Shown here piece after piece: positions 1 to 6,483 of a stretch of DNA of 51,034 nucleotides. Source of the stretch: Oscillospiraceae bacterium (GTDB lineage Bacteria; Bacillota; Clostridia; Oscillospirales; Oscillospiraceae); NCBI GenBank assembly GCA_015067495.1, contig SVMI01000013.1, positions 1-51,034 of the forward strand. The letters run 5' to 3'. A program made the position numbers and the translations under genes. Position 1 is the first letter of the stretch. Each line of letters starts with the position of its first letter. The notes below the pieces were generated by a model. That model saw only the letters and a list, made by a program, of their open reading frames with translations. It ran no database searches and had not been told where the DNA came from.

Positions 1-1235
1 TTGCGCAAGACGAGCTTCGTAAGCTTTCCAGCCGTGTCAAGTTCGGCCATCAGCAGGCCATCAAGGACAAGGTGGTGCTGGGCAACAACCGTATCTTTGG
101 CTATGTCAAGAATAAAGGTCGGTTGGTAATTGACGAAGAGCAGGCAGAAATGGTTCGGGAGCTGTTTGAACTGTATGCCACTGGGCAGTACAGCATGAAA
201 CAGATCGAGACGATCTTCTGGAATAAGGGCTATCGCAACCACAATGGCAACAAGATTGCCCATACCACCATGTCCAATATGATCGCCAATCCCAAGTACA
301 AGGGCTACTATGTGGGCAACAAGGTGCGGGTCATCGATATGTTCTCCAAAAAGCAAAAATTCCTCCCGCCGGAGGAATGGGTCATGTTCAAGGACGAGAC
401 CGGTGAGATCGTTCCTGCCATCGTTTCCGAGGAATTGTGGGATCGGGCCAACGAAATTTTAAAGCGGCGCAGCGACGATGTAAAGAGCCGTCAGGGCATT
501 TGCAATCACGCCAATCTGCTCACCGGCAAGCTCCACTGCACTTGTTGTGGCACCGCCTACTATCGCCGGGATTCCAGGGACAAGCAGGGCAATGTCAACA
601 GCAAGTGGGTCTGCTCCGGCAAGATCAAGAACGGTGCGGATTCCTGCGATTCCTTTGCTATCTATGAGGATGAGATCAAGCCCTTGCTTTTTGAAGTGTT
701 CCAGGAAACGGAAGTCAATGTGGCGGCACTGATTGACGAATACATGGAAATGTATCGCGCTCTGGACGAGGACAATCAGATTCCCAAGCAAATTGCCCAA
801 CAGAAGGAACGGTTGGAGCTTGCTCAAAAGAAGAAAAGCAAGCTGCTGGAATACAATGTGACCGGGCAGCTTTCCGATGCAGACTTCCTTGCCATGAACA
901 AGGCTTGCACCGAGGAGATCAAGGATGCCGAAGCGCAGATCCATGAGCTGGAGCAGCAGATGTTCTCCCGGGAAGAATTCCGCAAGCATATGGATACTGT
1001 TCGTGCAACACTGGAGGCTGCCCGCCGGGATGCGGCTCAGGGCATGGTCACGGTGGAATGGGTCAATAAGTATATTGACAAGATTCTTGTCACCCCGGAA
1101 GAAGACGGCTCCATGCGGCTGGATATCAAGATCTTCACCGGCGAAACTACCCAGAAATATCTTGCAAGCCTGCGAGGTCGTACGGGTAACACGTTCAAGA
1201 AGATGATCGAGGCTTACGAGCAGGGCATGCAGTAA
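1..1235 (+). CDS. Large serine recombinase, 5'-truncated by the window edge
   Basis: The reading frame is open from the first bases, so the visible protein (about 410 residues) is the C-terminal part of a larger one; the catalytic resolvase domain with its nucleophilic serine lies outside the window. What remains is the recombinase domain (GYVKNKGRLVIDEEQAEMV onward, then IANPKYKGYYVGNK), a zinc ribbon (LHCTCCGTAYYRRDS, later VCSGKIKNGADSC), and a charged, coiled-coil-rich tail with KERLELAQKKKSKLLEY. This order is diagnostic of large serine recombinases of phages and integrative elements, which join attachment sites in DNA. A strong hairpin follows the stop codon. The element it belongs to presumably lies to the left. 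GTG codons near position 72 are internal, not the start. Confidence 0.93.
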   Translation, partial: AQDELRKLSSRVKFGHQQAIKDKVVLGNNRIFGYVKNKGRLVIDEEQAEMVRELFELYATGQYSMKQIETIFWNKGYRNHNGNKIAHTTMSNMIANPKYKGYYVGNKVRVIDMFSKKQKFLPPEEWVMFKDETGEIVPAIVSEELWDRANEILKRRSDDVKSRQGICNHANLLTGKLHCTCCGTAYYRRDSRDKQGNVNSKWVCSGKIKNGADSCDSFAIYEDEIKPLLFEVFQETEVNVAALIDEYMEMYRALDEDNQIPKQIAQQKERLELAQKKKSKLLEYNVTGQLSDADFLAMNKACTEEIKDAEAQIHELEQQMFSREEFRKHMDTVRATLEAARRDAAQGMVTVEWVNKYIDKILVTPEEDGSMRLDIKIFTGETTQKYLASLRGRTGNTFKKMIEAYEQGMQ

Positions 1236-1244
1236 ACAAAAGAA

Positions 1245-1275
1245 GCGGGCAGCCGATCGGCTGTCCGCTTTTTGT
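1245..1275 (+). terminator. Intrinsic terminator of the recombinase gene
   Basis: A 10-bp stem (GCGGGCAGCC / GGCTGTCCGC, one G-U pair) with a GATC loop is followed by TTTTTGT. It sits 10 bases after the recombinase stop and just before the converging PHP gene. Confidence 0.85.
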
Positions 1276-1278
1276 ACA

Positions 1279-2376
1279 TTATTCCATCCAGATGGGGTTG
1301 CCGATGGCGGCAGGTGCGCCGTCGGATTCCCGGATGACCACCGCCCGGTAGAATCGGCGCATCTGTGCTTCGATGCAGAGTTCTGCCTTGCCGTCGATGA
1401 CGGGGACGGAGCAGACAAGACCCCGATCACTCAGCACATCAAGGCGGTGGGGTTCGTCTTTTTTATAGCAGATGGGATGTGCATCGCCCACCTTGATATA
1501 AAGCTTTGCACCTTCGGTGAACGCGACAGTAGAACCCATGGGCGCACCGTCGATGCACATTTTGATGCCGATGTGACCGGCACTGAGATCGCCCCGCTGC
1601 AGACGGGTGACGTACTCCCGGCAGTGCTTTTGGGCAACATAAAGGGTGTTGATGCCGCTGTTGGTGGGGGCGAAGTGGACATCCGCGGAGGCGGTGTTGT
1701 AGACCTTCATGCCGCCCTCCAGCATGTCCATCCACAGCTTGTAGTTTTCGATCGTACCGTTTTCCAGCAGATCCTCTTTGTTGTTGGTGTAGATGGTTTC
1801 GATGGCTGTGCCGTCACCGAAGCTGTAATCGGAGAGCTTATCGCTTTTGGTCAGCTGCATGGGGTGGGCATGGACGATCATGCCGTCGGCAGCCATCACT
1901 GCGTCGCAGATATGGATAAACTTGCTGCGCTCAATCTCCAAATAGTCGAACACGCCCTCGACACCGCCGGTGAAATTGTAGACCTCGGGAAATTTCTCAA
2001 GCACGACCTTTTCCAGCTGATCCCGTTCCTTGAAGAGCATCAGGTAGTGGGCGAAGGTCTGGGGTTCTTTCCAAATGGCGGCAGGCTCTGTGCCGTAGAT
2101 GAAGTGGGCAGGGTCAAACTCGGGCAGATACATATGGCGCACCTGCTGATGATCCATCAGACCGATGAAGTCGATGCCCAGCTTTTCCATGGCGACGAGC
2201 CATTCTTTTGGCGTGGTTTTGCCGTCGCTCATGCCGCCGGAGTTGGAGTGGGCATGATAATCGCCGTAGCAGACGGTTCTGCCTGCGTAGAGTGCATCCA
2301 GCATGGAAAAATCGGCGTTGTCGATGACAGTGTGAACATCAGGAGCGAAAACAAGACCGGGAATGATGTGTTTCAT
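1279..2376 (-). CDS. PHP-domain metal-dependent hydrolase (phosphoesterase-like)
   Basis: This 365-residue protein belongs to the PHP superfamily, whose members use a cluster of His/Asp ligands to bind two or three metals and usually hydrolyse phosphoesters. Visible ligand motifs are GDYHAHSNSG (residues 38-47), FIGLMDHQQ, IVHAHPMQ and SADVHFAPTNSG, in the usual order. No second domain is evident, so the substrate cannot be read from sequence. The ATG at 2376 lies behind a purine-rich GGAAAGAAGAGAG and its own promoter, so it appears monocistronic. It converges on the recombinase terminator. Confidence 0.8.
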   Translation of the reverse strand: MKHIIPGLVFAPDVHTVIDNADFSMLDALYAGRTVCYGDYHAHSNSGGMSDGKTTPKEWLVAMEKLGIDFIGLMDHQQVRHMYLPEFDPAHFIYGTEPAAIWKEPQTFAHYLMLFKERDQLEKVVLEKFPEVYNFTGGVEGVFDYLEIERSKFIHICDAVMAADGMIVHAHPMQLTKSDKLSDYSFGDGTAIETIYTNNKEDLLENGTIENYKLWMDMLEGGMKVYNTASADVHFAPTNSGINTLYVAQKHCREYVTRLQRGDLSAGHIGIKMCIDGAPMGSTVAFTEGAKLYIKVGDAHPICYKKDEPHRLDVLSDRGLVCSVPVIDGKAELCIEAQMRRFYRAVVIRESDGAPAAIGNPIWME

Positions 2377-2402
2377 AAAGCTCTCTTCTTTCCGTTTTTA
2401 TT

Positions 2403-2431
2403 ATTGTAGCATGCGGGGCAAGGAGTTGCAA
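2403..2431 (-). promoter_or_regulatory. Promoter of the PHP gene
   Basis: On the minus strand TTGCAA (2431-2426) and TACAAT (2408-2403) are separated by exactly 17 bases, about 30 bases upstream of the PHP start. The same TTGCAA -35 variant recurs before the serine hydrolase and GH43 genes. Confidence 0.65.
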
Positions 2432-2460
2432 CGAAAATCATGGATTTGGGACGTTTTCCA

Positions 2461-2487
2461 TCGTAGGGGCGGATATGATCCGCCCGC
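2461..2487. repeat. Intergenic palindromic repeat, copy 1
   Basis: A 27-base unit starting TCGTAGGGGCGG and ending ATCCGCCCGC contains an inverted repeat (GGGCGGAT / ATCCGCCC). An identical copy lies at 3054-3080 and a related unit starts at 43942. It is a REP-like small intergenic element. Confidence 0.75.
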
Positions 2488-2492
2488 AAAAT

Positions 2493-2527
2493 GCAAAAAA
2501 TCATCCCAGCGGGGATGATTTTTTTAT
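2493..2527 (-). terminator. Terminator between XRE gene and the repeat, T-rich on both strands
   Basis: AATCATCCC pairs with GGGATGATT around a 4-base loop. The minus-strand product ends in a run of six T, directly after the XRE gene stop, and the plus strand also has a T run. Confidence 0.8.
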
Positions 2528-2724
2528 TTCTTATCCGTTCTGCCGAGAAGATAATCAACAGAGGTGTGATAAAAATCGGCAAGTTTGATCAAGACGGAAG
2601 TCGGAATGTCATTTTCGCCGGTTTCGTATTTGGAATAGCCGGTCTGTGACATTCCCAACATTTGTGCGATCTCTTTCTGCGTCAGGTCGCGGTCTTCGCG
2701 AAGATCCCGTATACGTCTGTACAT
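2524..2724 (-). CDS. Small XRE/Cro-CI family transcriptional regulator
   Basis: The 66-residue protein is essentially one helix-turn-helix domain: LTQKEIAQMLGMSQTGYSKY carries the two HTH helices and DFYHTSVDYLLGRTD is the typical end of the fold. Such single-domain proteins bind short palindromes as dimers and usually repress their own promoter. Two copies of TTAACCTGAAACAG lie immediately upstream, one a perfect palindrome, which supports autoregulation and control of the divergent mini-gene at 2818. The ATG at 2724 has a GAGGTGAT ribosome-binding site. The family is clear; the sensed signal is unknown. Confidence 0.9.
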   Translation of the reverse strand: MYRRIRDLREDRDLTQKEIAQMLGMSQTGYSKYETGENDIPTSVLIKLADFYHTSVDYLLGRTDKK

Positions 2725-2750
2725 GACATCACCTCGGGAGTTATTTTATA

Positions 2751-2794
2751 TTAACCTGAAACAGATTATTGACTTTTAACCTGAAACAGGTTAA
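2751..2794. promoter_or_regulatory. Twin operator for the XRE regulator
   Basis: Position 2776-2794 reads TTAACCTGAAACAGGTTAA, a perfect palindrome with an AAA centre. Position 2751-2769 (TTAACCTGAAACAGATTAT) is an imperfect copy offset by 25 bases. They fill the space between the divergent XRE gene and the Cys-rich mini-gene. A possible rightward -35 (TTGACT, 2769-2774) sits between them, so occupancy would block both directions. Confidence 0.7.
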
Positions 2795-2817
2795 TGTATT
2801 TTCGTGAGGTGATAGAA

Positions 2818-3009
2818 ATGGCAGAATTTTGCTTGGATTGTTGGAACAAACTCATGGAAACAAACGACCCACCGGGGAAATTTGTGATGTCGCGAAAGCC
2901 GGACTTTTGCGAGGAGTGCTGTCAACGGAAGCCAGTGATCGTCAGGGTCAAAATGCGGTACATCATTGCAGAATGGTTATGCGAGGTAAGGGAGCGCGCA
3001 CGAAAATGA
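2818..3009 (+). CDS. Cys-rich mini-protein (63 aa), unknown function
   Basis: I do not recognise this protein. It carries two CxxC pairs, FCLDCWNKL near the N terminus and FCEECCQRKP in the middle, which together could bind one zinc ion or an iron-sulfur cluster, and a basic amphipathic tail (RYIIAEWLCEVRERARK). The ATG at 2818 is preferred over the in-frame ATG at 2794 because GAGGTGAT lies 4 bases upstream of it, whereas the earlier ATG overlaps the palindromic operator. Its divergent arrangement with the XRE gene suggests it is that regulator's target. Confidence 0.6.
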   Translation: MAEFCLDCWNKLMETNDPPGKFVMSRKPDFCEECCQRKPVIVRVKMRYIIAEWLCEVRERARK

Positions 3010-3012
3010 GGT

Positions 3013-3080
3013 GTGGCGGCGGGAGCAAGCACCCGCCCTACTTTTGCGCATTATCGTAGGGGCGGATATGATCCGCCCGC
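3013..3080. repeat. Composite intergenic repeat (inverted unit plus copy 2)
   Basis: Positions 3014-3041 hold a GGCGGGAGCAAGCACCCGCC hairpin ending CCTAC, which reads GTAGGGCGGG on the other strand. Positions 3054-3080 hold an exact copy of the 27-base unit at 2461. Two head-to-head members of one repeat family therefore lie between the mini-gene stop and the tRNA terminator. Confidence 0.65.
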
Positions 3081-3095
3081 ATTGGCTCTGCCAAT

Positions 3096-3132
3096 AAGAA
3101 AAGAACGACCCCACCGGGGTCGTTCTTTTCTT
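3096..3132 (-). terminator. Terminator of the tRNA-Leu transcript
   Basis: A perfect 17-bp stem (AAGAAAAGAACGACCCC and its complement) with a 3-base loop abuts the 3' end of the tRNA. Its A/T-rich base gives T-rich tracts on both strands, so it may also stop rightward transcription. Confidence 0.8.
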
Positions 3133-3218
3133 GGTGCCGCTGACCGGAATCGAACCGGTACGGATTTTACTCCGAGGGATTTTAAGTCCCTTGTGTCTAC
3201 CTATTCCACCACAACGGC
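3132..3218 (-). tRNA. tRNA-Leu (anticodon UAA), CCA encoded
   Basis: The minus strand folds as an 87-base tRNA. The acceptor stem pairs GCCGTTG with CAGCGGC (one G-U), and discriminator A plus CCA are encoded. The anticodon arm is GGGACTTAAAATCCC with anticodon TAA. There is a long variable arm (class II), and the T arm GGTTCGATTCC is intact. The D arm contains GGAATAGGTAGACAC, as in leucine tRNAs. Confidence 0.95.
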
Positions 3219-3279
3219 GCATAGCTGCATATTCACAATGTCAGCCTATGGTAACACATTTTCACCTTGCCGTCAAGCC

Positions 3280-3855
3280 TTACAGCTGGTCGAGATTCAG
3301 CGAAAACGGCGTTAAGCACTCGCGGATAAACCAGTCAAGCTCAGGTCTTTCCATTGCCAGCATGGAGTCCATGGTCTGCTTGGCTGCGGATTCAAATTCC
3401 GAGTTGCCTGCCTTTTGCTCTTCCACGCATTTGATGTATGCCGACAGCTTATCCGCTGCCTTGACGATGACAGCGATCTCCGGGTCGTCCTCCATGATCG
3501 GAGAAACGTAGAACGGGCGAAGCTGCTTCGGCAGCATATCCAGCAGACGCTGGGCTGCGATATGCTCCACCTGCTTGTAGGCGGCTTTGATGTCGGGATT
3601 GTAATACTTGATGGGAGTCGGCAGATCGCCGGTCAGGGTCTCTGTCGCATCGTGATACAGTGCTGCCACGGCACATTTATCCGGGTCGGGGCAGGGGAGC
3701 TGCAAAATCTCCCGGCGGATCAGTGCCAGACCGTGCGCCAGAATCGCCACCTGATGGCTATGCTCCTGAATGTTTTCGGAAAAGCTGTTTCGCATCAGAC
3801 TCCAGCGGTTGATGTTGCGCATGCGACCCATCAGCGCGTAAAATTCATTTGCCAT
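3280..3855 (-). CDS. yfbR: HD-domain 5'-deoxynucleotidase, YfbR-like
   Basis: This 191-residue protein matches the YfbR family, HD-domain enzymes that dephosphorylate deoxyribonucleoside 5'-monophosphates and trim dNMP pools. Signature segments are RNINRWSLMRNSFSENIQEH, the HD metal motif ALYHDATETLTGDLPTPIKY, and KAADKLSAYIKCVEEQKAGN. Length is close to the E. coli enzyme (199 residues). The ATG at 3855 follows AGGAGA. It is the last gene of the dnaD-dnaI-HAD-yfbR operon and overlaps the HAD gene by 11 bases, implying translational coupling. Confidence 0.92.
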   Translation of the reverse strand: MANEFYALMGRMRNINRWSLMRNSFSENIQEHSHQVAILAHGLALIRREILQLPCPDPDKCAVAALYHDATETLTGDLPTPIKYYNPDIKAAYKQVEHIAAQRLLDMLPKQLRPFYVSPIMEDDPEIAVIVKAADKLSAYIKCVEEQKAGNSEFESAAKQTMDSMLAMERPELDWFIRECLTPFSLNLDQL

Positions 3856-4495
3856 ACTGTTCTCCTATGATTGTTTCGATCATTGCGGGAAGATCGCGCC
3901 CATCCTCGCAGAAATACCTGCCGCCGGCGGCTTTGATCTCCTCCCGGTCACGGAAGCCCCACAGCACGCTCAGGCAGGGCATGCCCGCGTTACCCGCGGT
4001 GATCACGTCCACGTCGCTGTCGCCCACATAGATGCAGCGGTCAACACCCAGCTGCGCCATGGTTTTATAGAGCATATCGGGCGCGGGCTTTCGCGGACAG
4101 TCAGGTGCTTCCCCAAGGGCGAGAATGCCCGGGAAGAACTCTGCACACAGCAGCTTAACGGCAGCATCCGGCTTGTTGGACACCACGGCGATGGGATATT
4201 TCCGGCGCAGGATCTCCAGCACTTCAAGAATGTGAGGATAGGGTGCGGTCTTGACCTGACAGTGGGCATCGTAATAAGCCTTATAGTCACGAAGAACGGT
4301 GTCCACATCACCCTTGCCGTCGCAGGAGCGTTCGATCAGACACCTTGCACCGCTGCCCACAAAGCGGCGGATATCCGCTTGTGACCAAGTGTGCAGACCG
4401 TGCTGCTGGAGGGTGTGGTTGACCGCGTCGGTCAGGTCACCCAAGGTATCCAGCAGCGTGCCGTCCAGATCAAAAAGAATGCCGGTTTTTGTCAT
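3845..4495 (-). CDS. HAD-superfamily phosphatase, phosphoglycolate phosphatase-like
   Basis: The 216-residue protein begins with HAD motif I, GILFDLDGTLLDTLGDL, which contains the nucleophilic aspartate. AVVSNKPDAAVK provides motif II, the lysine of CPRKPAPDMLYKT motif III and VGDSDVDVITAGNAG motif IV. The alpha-helical cap between motifs I and II is of the Gph/PGMB type, so a small phosphorylated metabolite such as phosphoglycolate is likely, but the substrate is not certain. The ATG at 4493-4495 overlaps the dnaI-like stop (4-base ATGA overlap). The frame stays open upstream to 4876 but is non-coding there. Confidence 0.88.
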   Translation of the reverse strand: MTKTGILFDLDGTLLDTLGDLTDAVNHTLQQHGLHTWSQADIRRFVGSGARCLIERSCDGKGDVDTVLRDYKAYYDAHCQVKTAPYPHILEVLEILRRKYPIAVVSNKPDAAVKLLCAEFFPGILALGEAPDCPRKPAPDMLYKTMAQLGVDRCIYVGDSDVDVITAGNAGMPCLSVLWGFRDREEIKAAGGRYFCEDGRDLPAMIETIIGEQYGK

Positions 4496-5478
4496 AGCTG
4501 CCCCCAGTTTTTCTTCAGACGGATGTCGTCGCCCAAAAAGGCGAGCCGCTGGAAGCTGCCCCGCAGACGGGATGCGATCTGGGGGCTGTAGCGCTTGGAA
4601 AGATCCTCCGTGTTGAGGTTGGTGGAGATGATCATCGCCTTGCCGCTGAGCAATCGGTCGTTGATCAGGGTGTAAAGTGCCGCGGTGGTGAACTGACCGG
4701 GCATTTCTGTGCCGAGATCGTCCACGATCAGCAGATCGCAGGCGGTGTAGCGCTCGGAAGCACGGCGGGCATCCTCGTCGCCGGAGAATTTGGCGCGCTC
4801 CAGCGTGGAGAAGAGATGACCCGCGCTTTCGTACATGACGGAGTAGCCCTTGTCGGACACGGTGCGGGCGATGCAAGCGGAGAGGAAGGTCTTGCCCAGA
4901 CCTGTATCGCCGGAGAAGAGCAGATTGCCGGTCTTTTCGTTGAAGTTTTCCCCATAACCCCGGCAGACCTGATAGGTGCGCTCCATCAGCGCGCGGATGT
5001 TCACACCAAGATGGGGGTCGTTGCGGTCAGGATAGAAGTCCAGACGGAACTGGTCGAAGGTATGGTCGCCCACGGCAAGCAACGTCAGCTCCTTGCGCTG
5101 CTCCTCACGGCAGAGGGCAGCAAGGCAGTCGCACATCTGGCTTCCGATGTAGCCGTAGCCGCCGCAGTGGGGGCAAAGGGGTGTTTCATCCAGCCAGCCG
5201 GTGCCGAAGGTGGCATCCAGAAGGGCTTGACGCTTTGCCTGCAGACCCAAATTTTCCTGCTTTGCCTGCTCGATCATTGCCTGCATATCGCCGCCGCCGG
5301 AGAAGGCTGCCTGCGCCGCCTTGGCGACAGTCAGGCGCAGCTGCTGGTCGATCTGACGCAGCTCCGGGATTTGACGGTAAGTCTCCTGCAGGCACTGCTG
5401 GTATTGGGATTCGTGGTCGGCTTTGGCAGAAGCCAGCCGATCCTGCGCCCGTTTGACGATTTCTCTGCTGTATGCCAC
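4492..5478 (-). CDS. dnaI: DnaI/DnaC-like AAA+ replicative helicase loader
   Basis: This 328-residue protein has an N-terminal helical region ending in a zinc-binding segment (CPHCGGYGYIGSQMCDCLA, about residues 101-119). A C-terminal AAA+ ATPase follows with Walker A FSGDTGLGKTFLS and Walker B LLIVDDLGTE; the sensor-1 region reads AMIISTNLNTEDL. This layout is that of Firmicutes DnaI, which loads the DnaB-type replicative helicase. The GTG at 5478 has AGGGGGTG upstream, inside the end of dnaD. The gene lies 3 bases after dnaD, its usual partner in Clostridia. An IstB transposition helper is less likely because there is no transposase and the zinc domain is present. Confidence 0.88.
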   Translation of the reverse strand: MAYSREIVKRAQDRLASAKADHESQYQQCLQETYRQIPELRQIDQQLRLTVAKAAQAAFSGGGDMQAMIEQAKQENLGLQAKRQALLDATFGTGWLDETPLCPHCGGYGYIGSQMCDCLAALCREEQRKELTLLAVGDHTFDQFRLDFYPDRNDPHLGVNIRALMERTYQVCRGYGENFNEKTGNLLFSGDTGLGKTFLSACIARTVSDKGYSVMYESAGHLFSTLERAKFSGDEDARRASERYTACDLLIVDDLGTEMPGQFTTAALYTLINDRLLSGKAMIISTNLNTEDLSKRYSPQIASRLRGSFQRLAFLGDDIRLKKNWGQL

Positions 5479-5481
5479 GGT

Positions 5482-6360
5482 TTACACCCCCTGCAACATT
5501 TTGGCGATTGCCGCCTGCTCATCCGCGTCCAGCTGACGCGAGCCGTTTTGTGTACCCGACTTGCGGTCGCCAGAGCGTACCTGATCGGGCGTCTTGAAGC
5601 CGGATTCGTTCCAGCTTTGGAGAATTTTGTTCATATAGGGCCAGCTCATGCCGCCGGTATTGAGGCAGGTGCGCTCATAGGCGATGGCGATCACGTCCAT
5701 CGGAAAGCCCATGTCCAGCCACGAAAGCGCATAACGCTCCTCCGCGGGGGTGAGATTTCTGCCCCGGATCTGCAGCGTGTTCATCAGCTCGTGGAGCCGG
5801 GAAGCGCGGAAATTCTGGGACTGTATGTAAGCCCCCGCCGCCTCAAGGGTATCGATGCCGGCTTCTGCCCAATGGAATGCTTCCTTCTCGATGGTACGAA
5901 GGCTGGGGTTGCGCAGGCTGCCCCGCTGCTTGGCGCGATCCTTGCAGTAGGAAACGAGGACGGAGATGACCTCCGTGGGCAGACCCAGATAATGCACAAA
6001 GGACAGCAGGATCTTCAGCTCCTCGGTGTTCAGGCTTCTGCCCAGCAGACGCTGCACCTCGCCGTAGAGCAGGCGGAAGTCGTTGCTGGTATCCATTGCC
6101 TCCAGCACGTCCTTTTCGGAGTACACGGGACGCTCACCGGCGATCACGGCAGGGCGTGCCGGCTCTGCCCACAGACCCAGCTGGCGCAAGGTAGCACCGG
6201 CGCAGGACAGGCGGGTGGGCGTGAACTGCAGCTGCGCGGCAGCCTCCTCGGCGGTATTTCCGCAGCGAAGGCTGAGATACAGCAGCGCGGCATCGCCGCT
6301 GGCGGTCGCCAAGAGCTTGCGCAGGTCGTCGGATTCGATTGTCAGATTCTGTATGTTCAT
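5482..6360 (-). CDS. dnaD: DnaD-domain primosomal protein
   Basis: The 292-residue protein has an N-terminal winged-helix-like region and two DnaD-type helical domains (about residues 105-180 and 200-265). The second ends with WPYMNKILQSWNESGFKT, the hallmark YxxxILxxW segment that contacts DNA. In Firmicutes these proteins work with DnaI to load helicase at origins and restarted forks. It is the first gene of a four-gene leftward operon with its own promoter. The last 40 residues are polar and probably disordered. Confidence 0.9.
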   Translation of the reverse strand: MNIQNLTIESDDLRKLLATASGDAALLYLSLRCGNTAEEAAAQLQFTPTRLSCAGATLRQLGLWAEPARPAVIAGERPVYSEKDVLEAMDTSNDFRLLYGEVQRLLGRSLNTEELKILLSFVHYLGLPTEVISVLVSYCKDRAKQRGSLRNPSLRTIEKEAFHWAEAGIDTLEAAGAYIQSQNFRASRLHELMNTLQIRGRNLTPAEERYALSWLDMGFPMDVIAIAYERTCLNTGGMSWPYMNKILQSWNESGFKTPDQVRSGDRKSGTQNGSRQLDADEQAAIAKMLQGV

Positions 6361-6392
6361 GGCAGATTCCTCGAAAAGTGTCGGTAACTGAT

Positions 6393-6421
6393 ATTATAGC
6401 ACAGATTTTGGCGGCGTACAA
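6393..6421 (-). promoter_or_regulatory. Promoter of the dnaD-dnaI operon
   Basis: On the minus strand TTGTAC (6421-6416) and TATAAT (6398-6393) are 17 bases apart, 33 bases before the dnaD start. Confidence 0.7.
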
Positions 6422-6439
6422 TCACTTCCTGAAAGATTT

Positions 6440-6477
6440 TTCAGAAAAATGAGGAGGCAGAGATTTCCTGCCTCCTC
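6440..6477 (-). terminator. Terminator of the MORN-protein gene
   Basis: GAGGAGGCAG pairs perfectly with CTGCCTCCTC around a 7-base loop. On the minus strand it is followed by ATTTTTC. It lies just after the stop at 6484. Confidence 0.85.
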
Positions 6478-6483
6478 GGATCT

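Noticed and set aside
2794..2817. Upstream ATG for the Cys-rich mini-protein
   Set aside because: It lies within the palindromic operator and has no ribosome-binding site, whereas the ATG at 2818 follows GAGGTGAT.
4816..6387. 523-codon plus-strand open frame opposite dnaD and dnaI
   Set aside because: The opposite strand carries clear Walker and DnaD motifs; this frame has none and runs through the dnaD start.
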